Shown here: in pieces, positions 1 through 11,274 of the stretch
Layout: each line of letters starts with the position of its first letter
Numbering within the stretch: the first letter of the stretch is position 1
Source: Onchocerca lupi
Taxonomy: Eukaryota; Nematoda; Chromadorea; Rhabditida; Onchocercidae
DNA length: 64,000 bases
Reading direction: 5' to 3'
Assembly (NCBI GenBank): GCA_028564675.1
Contig: JAOVVO010000361.1
Location: 1-64,000, forward strand
The notes under the pieces: model-generated
The model's database searches: none
What the model was told of the DNA's origin: nothing
What the model saw: only the letters and a program-made list of their open reading frames with translations
Program-made: the position numbers and the translations under genes

Positions 1-498
1 TATATATATAACTCGCTAATCTCAACTTAAACATTAGCTCAAGCTTCTCGAATTATAAGTTCCCAATTGATAGTATAACGATAAGAAATTGAAAATGAGG
101 TGTTTAATGCTCGTATTATCTGAATGCATTAATAAAGTTCATTCCTGATGATGATAAAATTGCATACCAGGGTTTGAGGGAGCATCAGTTAGATGATCGC
201 AGGTGCTTTCAGTCTTCTGATGTACTTTTTTCAATTTGTTGATTGAAAATACTGATTCTATTGATTTGATTCTATAGGATATCAGTCTGTTATAGTAATT
301 TGTTGAGCTGCAAGTTTAGGTCGATAAAAATTTGTAATATTTTCAACTATGCAATTTTGTATGTAATGGAAGAATAAGTTAAAGAATTATTATGCTTACC
401 ATTAGTTACTTCAGGAAATGGAATGAGATATTAAATTAAGTAGAAGAATATTATTCAAAACTAAGTCTAAGCTTTAAAAATTCAATTTCTTTTTTCAG
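1..498 (+). other. Intron of the DDX23-like gene (5' part outside window)
   Basis: AT-rich sequence ending in a strong T-rich 3' splice site (AG at 497-498) directly before the first visible DDX23 exon. I looked for the residues that precede the next exon in DDX23 homologues (the end of RecA domain 1 after the DEAD box) and did not find them. The whole stretch therefore reads as intron, and the upstream exons must lie before the window. Confidence 0.75.
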
Positions 499-3090
499 AC
501 TGTTATGTTCACGGCAACCATGAGTCCAGCAATTGAGCGATTAGCTCGAGCATACCTTCGACGCCCGGCTGTTGTATACATCGGTTCGATTGGAAGACCC
601 ACAGAACGCGTCGAACAAATAGTTTACATGATTGGGGAAGAAAGTAAACGCAAGAAACTTGTTGAATTGATCTCATCTGATGCATTTGAACCGCCTATTA
701 TCATTTTTGTTAATCAAAAACGGGTATATCTTCCCTCATTTATAGTTTTGAAAATTGACAAATTGTTTTAATTTTATATTTAGTTTTAAATTTCAAATTC
801 AACTTTTGTAAGTTTGCGATTTCGCTCATTTTTTTTTTTATAGGGAGCAGATATGTTAGCCAAAGGCTTGACAAAACTGGGCTTTCAACCTTGTGTTTTA
901 CATGGTGGCAAAGGACAGGATGCTCGTGAATATTCGTTGGCAGCACTCAAAGATGGGACCAAAGATATCCTGGTGGCAACAGATGTTGCTGGACGTGGTA
1001 TTGATATCAAAGATGTTTCTTTAGTTCTTAATTATGATATGGCGAAATCAATTGAAGATTATACTCACAGAATTGGTCGAACAGGTAATATTATAACTTT
1101 TTGACCTTTTGATAAATATGAAATAAGCTGGAGTTAGGTTGGATAAAATATATTTAACATGATGCAGACGAAACAGAGGAAATATGTCATTATGTCAAGC
1201 CAAAAGAAATCACAGTAAAATAGAAATAGTTAAATCCGTAAATGCATATTTAAGCAAAGACGGAGTTCCGAGTAATTCTGCAAAGGATAATTAATTTTCA
1301 AATGTTGACTTACCGATCATCATTTTAATCACTTTCGAATTTTCTTGATTTCATACTTAATTCGATCTTTGGAAGTTTTTTAGTGTTTAAAATATAAAAA
1401 AAAAAGAAAAAACACAATGAGTTCAGTTTCGAAACACTATGGTTAGGATTTTTTATCAGCCGGATTATTGAATGTTATTGGTAATTGAAGTTATAATAAT
1501 CGCAGATCAAAAACTAAAAACTAACTCATCCTAGATTGAAGTTGTAGTAGTTGCAGATCAAAAGCTAAAAACTAACATCCTAGATATCTTAATATTGAAG
1601 TGGAGACATCTGATTAGGCAAAAAAAATATGGAGAATTGCAGTATCGTAAATTGTAAGATTGATTTGTTGAGATGCTTTGGAAGTAGTCTGTTAGTTTTT
1701 CCACACTTTTTTATTAATTTCACAAAAATAACACATTTTATAAAGTATGTGTCTTAAAAAAGCAAAAAAAAAATTGTCCTCTCTTTTATTATTTCATTCG
1801 CTTTTCGGTACAAATAAATTATGAATTTATTCTGAAAAAAAGAGAAAAAAAAGGAAGAGAAGATGGAACGTCCCAACTTTGGTTGCTTGCTTTTCTCGAC
1901 TTATATTTATGTTAGTGATTAAATTGTGCACTTCGGCAGTACAACTTTATTATCTGACGCTGGCACATTCTCTCTTTCTTTTTTTCTTTTTCTTTGGAAA
2001 AAAAGAACTTTCTTGTTTAAAACGATTTTCGTTATTTCAAATGAAAATCATTTGTTATTTCCTTCCTCAAAGCAAAAAAGAAAAAGAATTTTGATTTTTC
2101 GAAAATTCTCCTCCTGCATACATTCATTCATCCATCTCATTGCATTGAAAGCTTTTCTCTTTCTTATTTTTTAATTTTATTTTTCCTGCTTTTTTTATAT
2201 TTCTATTTTTTTTCTTCTCATTTCAATTTTTATCATTTTATAATGTTACTAAATTTTTATTGATTATTGCTGTAGAAAGTAAGAAAAAAATCGTTTAAAG
2301 AAAGGCACAAATGAATGAAAATAAATGATAAAATTGTACTAGATTATTGAAGTTTGAACAAAAAACAGTGGAGAGGGAAAGCATTGAAGTAACTTTTTGC
2401 TAAATTATGGAAGCATTTTTTCTCGACCTTTTTCTCTTTTTCATAGCCACAAGTTCAAGCATACATTCTGTTTTCAAATGTTATTTTGCAATTTTTTTTC
2501 CTTTTTTTTTTTTTATAAGCATGTGTATGTGTGTGTTTGCGTATGTATTGATAGCTAACATTAGATAAATTGATGTGAGATGAATAAATAACTCAAGAAC
2601 TTAGCGCAGCGATATATCTTGTGAGATCCAAATTTTTGATCGTACTCGATATATACGAGCAAAACATTTAATACTTAATGTTTGCTTCATATATTCTTTA
2701 GTTTTTGTTTCTTGAAAATTTAACCTTGAGTGTCGCGGATTTTTCTGAAATCGACTTACATCATTAGCAGTGCGTACCAAATAAAATTTGCAGATGAATT
2801 AGTTCTGTGTGTCCGATTATTGATTAGGTTAGTGTTTATGATTTTCCAAATAAAAATAATTTTTTATAAATATACTTTTTCTTTCTTCAGGACGTGCCGG
2901 AAAACATGGTAAAGCGATAACGTTTTTGACACCTGAAGATAAAGATGTCTTCTATGATTTGAAGCAATGCCTTCTGGAAAGTCCAGTATCAACTTGTCCA
3001 CCAGAATTAGCCAATCATCCGGAAGCTCAGCATAAACCCGGTACATTTGTTACCAAGAAACGGCAGGAAGAAACGCTGTTTCGTAATTAA
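499..3090 (+). CDS. ddx-23: DDX23/PRP28-type DEAD-box spliceosomal RNA helicase, C-terminal part (partial)
   Basis: Three exons: 499-723, 844-1084 and 2891-3090, giving 221 residues to the TAA at 3088-3090. All junctions are GT-AG and in phase (phase 0, then phase 1). The product covers the motif III region (TVMFTATM) and all of RecA domain 2: PIIIFVNQK (motif IV), ATDVAGRGID (motif V) and HRIGRTGRAGK (motif VI). It ends in the family-typical tail (SPVSTCPPELANHP, HKPGTFVTKKRQEET). PRP28/DDX23 helicases act in the nucleus on the U5/tri-snRNP, where they help exchange U1 for U6 at the 5' splice site. The N-terminal RS-like region and RecA1 lie outside the window. Nothing looks broken. Mitochondrial or cytoplasmic DEAD-box paralogues fit less well because the C-terminal tail is specific to DDX23. 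Confidence 0.95.
1484..1583. repeat. Two-copy tandem repeat of about 50 bp in DDX23 intron
   Basis: Two adjacent, slightly diverged copies, 1484-1534 and 1535-1583, each start with ATTGAAGTT and end with CATCCTAG. They lie inside the 1,806-bp second visible intron (1085-2890). The rest of that intron is AT-rich with poly-T and poly-A runs, and I see no further coding content there. Confidence 0.7.
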
Positions 3091-4887
3091 TCTTGTTTTG
3101 TTACTGTTGTTTTTCATTCACTTATTTGTTAGTTTATTGTAAATATTTTTCCAGTGTTTGTTCATTTTTTCTCTAAACTGCATTCATCATATGGATAATA
3201 TTATATATATAGTAATATGTGTTGTCATCCGTAGGAATATTTCGATATTGACTTCAGATTGGTAAAATTTAGTAAGATTTCAGAAATCCATTTTCTAGAA
3301 TTGCCTATAAAAAAATATCATAGTTTTTCCTGGTAAGATTAATTATCTACATAATTTGAATACTTTCAAATTATTGCCTCAAAGAAAAACCTTTCGTTCT
3401 AAAAATACTGAAGAAAGGATATCGAAATTTAAAAAATCAGAAAGATTTTACTCTAGAAAATTACGAAATAAGAAATTTCTAAGCAAATGATAGAAATTTG
3501 ATTCTCATAAGCTAAATTTGCTAAAGAACAACCGAAGAGTGTAAAAGTTTCATTTTAATCTGTAGTTTTGATTTACGCAGGTTGCGGAGCATGTTTCAGA
3601 TTGATTTTTGGAAACTGTTTGAGGACCGATCGATAAGAGTGAGTTATCACTAATAGGAAAAAGATAAGCAGAGCAGAAATTTATTTAAGATTTGAATTAT
3701 ATTATTATTAAAATTAATTTGACTTAAAAGGAGATCTAAAAGCTAAAAAACGTTTAAATTTTTTGTTGTATTAATTTGGAAATTGTTTCAAATTCAATAT
3801 TCCATTACTTCCATAGAACTGCAATAAAACTGTTTTTTCTTTTTTTTTTTTTTTTCTTTCATAGCTGTGATTACTTTTCAGCTTATTTAATAACAGATTA
3901 ATGCGAATCATTGATACGATTGATTTTTTGTATTCTTTTTATTTCCATTCATTGCCTCCATTTTTCCCTCAATTTCTTCTTTCCATACTTTGAATAGAGT
4001 AAAAGAAAATGTGAATAGGAGGAGAATTCGAAATGAATGATGCATTTGATACTTTCAGATTTAAACTTTTGGAAAAAGGTGCTTTGCTGTAGAATTCAAA
4101 CAAATCATAGATTGGAGAACTTCAAATGAATAGATTTGTATGATTTCGGTTGTTGTAAGATTCGGTTCCAGAAGTTATTATTGCTAATTTTGTTGATGTT
4201 CCGTCATAGGTACACGTGCTCTATTGATTAATATTCAAGAAACGAACATTTTTAGGTATAAGGTATATTTCAAGTTATGCATTATCATCTTTCTGAGTAT
4301 TATGACTTGTTTCTCTTACGCCGAAGTAATTTTTATAGATTAGGTAAGCTTTATCATTGTATAAGGTGGTCAATAAAATTTAGCAGGATTTATTTAATTT
4401 AGATGACTTTCAGAATAAATAGGACATTTTTTCATATCATATCTAAATGGAAAGATAATTATGAGGAGAAATAAAAACGATGTAAGAGAATAAATTTGGA
4501 TAAAATGAGGGGAGTAGGAAAGTTCTTTTTTCCAATAAATTTTAATTCTTGGGAATGGATTTTATGACATTACCGGACGTTTTACTCTTATCATTGCATG
4601 TTTTTTTCTTCTACTTAATGTTTTATTTTTGTTTGAAAAACATTTGAGGAGTAAGAAATAGAATTTTATGGGGGAGAAAGAAGAGGAAGGTTATTCAGAG
4701 ATCAGCGAAATTTTACGGATATTTCAAAACCAAAGTTATATTATACTATCTTAGATGATAATATAAGGATAGGAAAATTTGGCGAAGATTGGAAAATTTA
4801 AATGACAAATTAATTATTGTTGAATTAGAGTTGGGTTGCGAGTTTTCACGTATTGTAGACCAAATCATTATTTATTATGACTATGAG
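3091..4887. other. DDX23 3' flank and spacer to MED15
   Basis: About 1.8 kb of AT-rich non-coding DNA between two genes on the same strand. It holds the DDX23 3' UTR and one clear poly(A)-signal hexamer (3823-3828). I found no open reading frame worth calling and no RNA gene. Confidence 0.7.
3823..3828 (+). terminator. Candidate poly(A) signal of the DDX23 gene
   Basis: An AATAAA hexamer about 730 nt after the stop codon, followed within 15 nt by a long T-rich run. It is the first canonical hexamer I noticed downstream of the stop. A nearer non-canonical signal may be used instead. Confidence 0.3.
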
Positions 4888-4898
4888 AAATTTTTTAG
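4888..4898 (+). promoter_or_regulatory. Candidate spliced-leader (or cis) 3' splice site of the MED15 mRNA
   Basis: AAA followed by six T and AG, a nematode-style acceptor 134 nt before the MED15 start codon, with no convincing exon upstream. In nematodes such a site is often used for spliced-leader trans-splicing. A second AG at about 4936 is an alternative. The spliced leader itself is not encoded here. Confidence 0.4.
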
Positions 4899-5019
4899 GT
4901 TGATTTGTCATCTGAAATTGTGAACTGTGTGTAGGATCGAGCAAAACAAGTTCGGATAAGCAGCACGAAGCACTGGATTTATTCGGGTGCACCGGGCTTT
5001 GGTGAATCAAGATTAGGTC

Positions 5020-5025
5020 ATGTGA
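5020..5025 (+). promoter_or_regulatory. Minimal start-stop uORF in the MED15 5' leader
   Basis: The leader contains ATG directly followed by TGA, ending 7 nt before the MED15 ATG at 5033. A TAA in the main frame (5030-5032) sits immediately before that ATG, so the MED15 start is fixed. Start-stop uORFs are known in other genes to stall ribosomes and lower translation. Here this is only inferred. Confidence 0.4.
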
Positions 5026-5032
5026 TAACTAA

Positions 5033-8000
5033 ATGGGGGACGATGATTGGCCATCACAACGATTTCGCGACCATGTTATCAATCGGTTAGAACCAGAATT
5101 AGCGAGAAGTCGTCAAAATGCTCCAAATTTACCCGTACCCGGTGATGCGAGACAGGTTGTTTATTGTTATCCTTGGTTTAAATGAAAACGTCAAATTAAG
5201 TTTTATTAGGATTTGAAATGAGATGAAATTTGATATTCCGTATGTCATTCTTTTATCAGTTTGTTCTAATTATTCAGACTATTTAATTAGATTCACACAC
5301 CAACATTCTAATTAGTTAAGTACTTGTAATTATATTTAATCAAGTTTTGTTGAGAACATGAGAAAAAAATCAATCGTATTAAAAAAAATAATGCTGTTAT
5401 ACTTCGTGTGTGTAATATAATGCTGTTAAAAAGTGTTGCAAAGTTTATTTATTTTTTCCAGATTTGTAGTATATTGCTTATGATGTACTTATGTATGGCG
5501 TGAAATAAAATCAAATTGTTTTTATAGGTAGAGGAATATGTTTTCAACAAATGTGTTAGTAAAGATGAGTATATGCGAACAATTGCCAAAGTTATCAATG
5601 CAATCAATTGTAACTGTAAGTACTTCACATGTTATTCCGTATTTCTGGCTTGATAAATTCTGAAGTAATTTGAAGTAATCTTCAATATTTTATTAGTTAG
5701 TGTAAGATGTAAATAAGGTTAGAGGAAGTTTAGTATAAAATATTCCAGAAGTAATTAAGGTGATGTTGAGGAAACCAAATATAAATAGGACAGTTCCAAG
5801 GAAATTGCTGAATAATATAAATAAGATAATTACGGAGGAAAAACGAAATAATTACTTGCATAGTCATTTTTTCATAAGATTATTAGGATTGCATGGGTAG
5901 TTTATATATTGTGATACCGCAGCTGATGTTAAGTGATACTAAAAGTCATCTCTTGCAATAATAGTTTAGCCATTTCAGTTGATCTGCTGATTAAATATTA
6001 GTGATTAAATTATTTCATAGATAGAAAAGAAAAGAAATCCTTATCAATTGGCAAAAATGAATCACTAGTGTGGTGATATTCCGAATTAAGCCGAAAATAT
6101 ATAGTTATTTATCCAGTAACCGTTTATCCATAAATGTAAAGAATTTTATTTCAAGGGATTGTATTGGGATAGCTTTTTTCGGTGAGTTTTCTTTTTTACA
6201 GCAAAATCAACAACAGTACCAGCCCTTCTTCAACCATCTCGTGTTCAGTCAGCATCACAAAACTATCGTGCCGCGGGCCTTGGTGTACCACCGGATCCGC
6301 AACCCACCCAGCAGCAGCAACAACAAAAAGTCATGGTAAGCATGAGCAAAATCTACTTATGTAATTCCAAGATTTGGTAGTTTCTCTTCATATCCTTTCT
6401 CTTCGGTTGTTTGTTTTACTTAACTTGACTGCTGTTTCTCTAATTGTGTTTCTTTTTATTGAGGTTCCATTTGCTAATAAATGTTCTGCTTGATAAAAAA
6501 TATATTACCAAAATGGCTAGGTATATTTATATTTGACATATTCGAGAATTTATTGCTTTTTTTGCAGGATAGGTACCATACTCCGCTACTTGGTCAACCA
6601 CCGCCAATAATACAATCACAGCAATCTTCATCTGGTGCATTATCTCGCACTAGTATGCAGCCGTCACAATCTACTATACAACAGCATTCTCCGGTAACAC
6701 ACCCAGTGGTTCCGCAGCAAATTCCGTACAATATGCTTTCTCCGATCCCCTCTGTCCCTGGATCACATAGCACCTCTCCAAATCATCAAATGTATAGTCA
6801 TGTCAAAACTGAGCCGAAAAGTGGCGGTAATGATGGTACTAATGCTGCAGAAGTTCCAATATCGGATTCAATGTCCGCTCGCGTATGGAAGCGTGAGGAC
6901 CCTTCTTCCGGCGGTTATTACCCAGCAGGTATTGGAATTTTAAATTTTTATTAGTCCTTTTGATTGTCCGTTATTCTTTATGTAATATTTTTTATATTAG
7001 CACTGCTTCAAATCATGTCTTGTATACTCAGGTTTGCGAAAAAGTATCAATGTATACTTTTTTGGTCTATAATTATTTTTATAAGGAATAATCTACAAGA
7101 AATTAATTTTTTTTCTTTTTTTTTAAAGCAAATATATTGAGTGTTGTTTTTTAATGATCACACAAGGCAGCCAGTGTGAATTTCACAGGTCCCTACGGTG
7201 GTACAGATTCCGATCAATACGTTGAACGTAGCCATTCAACAGCATCGTTTATGTCACGAGGAACATCCATTCCTCCTTCACAGCAGCAAAGTATTTCACG
7301 ACATCACCAACAGTTGCATCAGCCATCAGTTCTAGAAAATCTTATCAATTCACCCCATTATGGGTCACCGACACCATCCTCACGGCATTTAAATGGATCG
7401 GGTAATCAAAACGTTGCTGATTTGCCATTTGGAACTACTTTACAACAAAGTGAAGAGGTTAGCTACTTAGAATATATGGTAATGGATTTGAAATCATAGA
7501 AATGGGATTGTTTTTCCATTTTATATATGTGATGAATGTTGCGGAGATCATGGAATTAATCAAATATATAAGTCATGTGAAATTTCTTTGCAAATGATGT
7601 GCGCTTATTTTTTCCAGTAACAGCATATGGATATTAAAATTTAGAATTCTTATAAGTCTAATAAGTTCTTTATTTAATATTATATAGCTTGGCATTTTAT
7701 CAACCAGAATGTTTTTTAGCACTTTGTTACAGGAAGTATATTTACTAATTGAAAAGTTTCTTTTTTTTCTGTATGATTATTTGTCTAGTGCTAATTAATC
7801 TATTATTGCAGCGTATATACGCCGAAAAGTTACGCTCATTAAGGCCTTACGTTGAGAGTTTACGATCACGTGCGCAACAGTGTCGATTGGAAGGCAACGA
7901 AATTGCTGCAAGTAAATTTGATACAATGTGCAACGTTCTTGATGGCAAATCGTATGTATGCCAGTGTTTAAAGTTTTATTTGAAATTCATAAGCTAAAAT

Positions 8001-11000
8001 CCAAATCAGGGGACAGTTCTTTCGTTTAAGTATTTAGTTAGGTGGTTTAAACTGCTTCTTTTTTATCAAAATTTGGTTCATACATTTTCTATGAATTCAT
8101 GATTCTTTTTTCATACATATATTTCGGAAAATGATGCAGTATTATTCATTCTAATTTTTTTATGGCTTAAAATTTTTTTTTGTATATGATTTAATAAATA
8201 ATTAGTTGAATTCTGATTCATAAAAGTTCTTTTGTCAAGTTCTGCTACTTCAGTACCAGTTTATAATTTTTATAAACAGTGTCATTGTTAACCAAACTTT
8301 TGTTATTTGCAGACGGGTATCATTTGAATATCTTTTGCAAATAGAAGCATGGATATATAAAAAGCAGCAATTTCTGGTAAATAATATGATTTAAACATCT
8401 ATATTTTGCACTGCTGTAATAATAAAATATTCCGGCAATAGTACCTTGTAAAAAAAAAAAAATGAGAGTTTTTGCGGATCCTTGTAGGTTTCCAAAAAAT
8501 TGCGATTGAAAATTGAAATTAATCGATCGATTAGTATATTATTAAACACTTCATGTGCAAAGTTGCTAGAAGCAATATCTGTATTATTTTGGTTCTAGTA
8601 GCTTTTTAGTTATCTCATGTTTTAGATGTAGGGCTGCTGTCCTAACATTGTGAAATTTTAAAAATTTCGGGTGGATTAAAAAAATAAGTTTTTTTTTCTT
8701 TAGCAAGCTTCATTGAATGCGGGAACATTACAACCACAGCCGCTGGTGGATGCAGTGAATGCGGTCTTGTTAAATAGTGAAACACAGGTCGGATATGGTG
8801 ATCGCGCACAAGCGAATGCTGGTGTACCATCCGCAGGACAGTGGCCGATGTCTTCCGGTCGGTCACAACAACAACAACAGCAACAAACATCATCGCAAGT
8901 TTTAGCTAGTATGGCACCATCATCAGTTCCAGTGGCTGTTTGTCTGGCGCGGAGTACTCTTATGCAATCACCAATGCCATTACAAACGACTAGTGGTCAA
9001 CAGGTTGCACGACATTCAGTAGAACACACTTATCAACGACATTCACCCTATCCAAATCCGAATGTTGGATTACGTCCCGGTACACAGGCGCAGTCGATGG
9101 TGCTGCATCATGGTTCATCTAGGGTGGTGAGATTTTACAATTCTTATTTTCTTCAGTCTCAGGCAAAATAAATTTTCAGTACTTATATTAAAGTTTAGAA
9201 TAACTGATATTTGATACATTTCCATATTTTTAAAATGGTGAAATGCTATAAGTTATTCAGATATTCTTGGATTCTCCGTAAACTTGAGCGTAGATCGTCA
9301 TTCATCTCTGATATATACTTAACTCTAGGAAAAATCATTCTATTAGTTCTGATAAAAATTTGCTAAATTTTTTAATAATTTTACATATTTTTTCTGTGAA
9401 ATTAAAGTGTGCTGCAATATTTTACATATTAAATTTCATGGAATTAAAAATATGTGAAATGTTTTATAAGATTAAAATATATCACAGTTTTAACAATCTT
9501 CAGCAACAGGCAGGAGCAGTAGCAACAGTTTTACCACTATTCTCGGAATCAAATCGTGTACCGACAGCTGATTGCAGCGGAGTTGAAGATCTTTATATAA
9601 TGGATGATTTCTTGCCAACTCCTATAGAAGCAGTACCGAATAGCACATCTTCGCAGGTTCATTTGGGAATGAGTCAAATATTTAATATATTTTTAAAGCA
9701 AATAGGATTTTTATCAATTATAATATCAATTATGAGCTATTAGTCATGTAATATGTGCTACCATATTGCTTAAGAATATACTGCCTATTGTTTTAGATCT
9801 ATTGTGAGAAACTATGAAACAGTATTGTTTAGTTGTATCATATTTGAAATTATTAATAATTTTGAAAGAAATTTGAGTTTGTGTTATTTGTTTAGATAGA
9901 AGGTCAGTTACCAGAGGCGGCACGTCAAGAATTGCTAACCTTTGGAGATCGTTTTTTAGCCGATTCTAACATTGAACAGATATCTGATTCGCATTCTGTT
10001 GTTGTTAAATTTTCATTAAGTAAGCTTTTTATGATATCATAGAGAGGTTTTTGGATGATTATGTAAGTGAAGACAACATTTTCGATTATTATATTTTCAT
10101 TAAATCGAGAAAACTTGTATGAAATGATTTAGTGAAAATAGTCAAGAAGATTTTCAGCAATTTTCACCACTTCAAAATTTAAATATTTGAATTCATAATA
10201 ATTGTTTTTAAGCCTCACATAATGTGCCACCGCTCCAGTTAATTATACCGAAAACATATCCCAATGGTGAAGTGTTGGTAGGTCGTGCTGCATTAGATTT
10301 AGGTTTGTTATTTTATTATTAAAATAGTTTTGTCACAAGTAATTTCATTCAAGAAGAAAATTCAAGTCAAAATTTATAATTGAGTAAAAATTAGTTCTTA
10401 AAAGAAAATATTCAAAAAATGATTGCGATCGTTTCATATCATTTCTTTGCAACTTTTTATTAAAACTTATTAAAATTCATTTGATCAGACGGTTCAATCT
10501 TTACTTCTATAGTAATGGCACATAATTTTATCATTTAAAAAGAAATTGAATTTTGTTTATTTAGATTCGTTTTTCTTCGATGATTTGCAAAATGTGATAC
10601 ATGAACGTTTAGCTCGACCCGGTCTACGAACGGTGGCAGATTTCCTTGAAACTTGGGTAAGCTTTTGTGTTTGGGATTGTCAGATTTTTTTAGTAACTGA
10701 GTGCTTTGAAAGCTTTTTTATTGAGTCTAGGCTTTTGGATAATTAATGGGGAAATTGCAATAACATAAAGTAGTGGATAAACAAATCAATAAAAAAGCAA
10801 AAGAATCATTAATTATAACTGAGTTTTAAAATTGAAATAAGAAATTTAAACTGCACAAAGATGTTAAGTTACTTGGTTGTTCAGTATTATAATTATCAAA
10901 TCAGTGCACAAGGCATATTTAAGCTGTTTCTCAGAAATTTTAATCTGATGCACCAGTATGATGAGGTATCATGTCGATTGAATTAAGCAAGTTAACTGCC

Positions 11001-11274
11001 GTCTGCGTTGGCCAGTAAAGTTGATCCAAAATATGATATGCTTAATCTGTGCTTGTTAATTTGTAAAAAGTAATTTGATACAGTGCTATGTTTTATGTAT
11101 TATATTACAAATATATTTATACGATGTGTAAGATATAAGCTTTTCTCGATTTTTTTGAATTTTTAGGAATCGACAGTACGTGGTTACTATTTGGGACAGC
11201 AACAGCAGTCACTGTTACCCAATTCATTTGATGATATATTACAAAATACAAATTTCGGTGATTTCTTATCCTGA
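5033..11274 (+). CDS. mdt-15: Mediator complex subunit 15 (MDT-15/MED15)
   Basis: Thirteen exons: 5033-5155, 5528-5615, 6202-6335, 6568-6928, 7171-7457, 7812-7951, 8313-8376, 8704-9126, 9504-9656, 9896-10019, 10213-10302, 10565-10656 and 11167-11274. They sum to 2,187 nt (728 aa plus stop), with all phases consistent. Residues about 4-75 are the KIX-like activator-binding domain (DDDWPSQRFRDHV, NRLEPELARSRQNAPNLP, KCVSKDEYMRTIAKVINAI). The middle is rich in Gln, Ser and Pro, with two poly-Q runs. A conserved block follows at about 332-400 (AEKLRSLRPYVESLRSRAQQC, then YLLQIEAWI). The C-terminal MED15 domain spans about 590-728 (LPEAARQELLTFGDRF, RLARPGLRTVADFLETW). In C. elegans MDT-15 is a nuclear co-activator that works with NHR-49 and SBP-1 on lipid and stress genes. 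The gene is complete and looks intact. Confidence 0.95.
6309..6326 (+). repeat. Poly-glutamine codon run 1 in MED15
   Basis: Six consecutive Gln codons (three CAG, three CAA) near the end of exon 3, just before a phase-0 donor. The mixed codons make it less prone to slippage than a pure CAG run. Confidence 0.85.
8866..8886 (+). repeat. Poly-glutamine codon run 2 in MED15
   Basis: Seven Gln codons (CAA with one CAG) in exon 8, inside the low-complexity linker between the central conserved block and the C-terminal Mediator domain. Confidence 0.85.
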
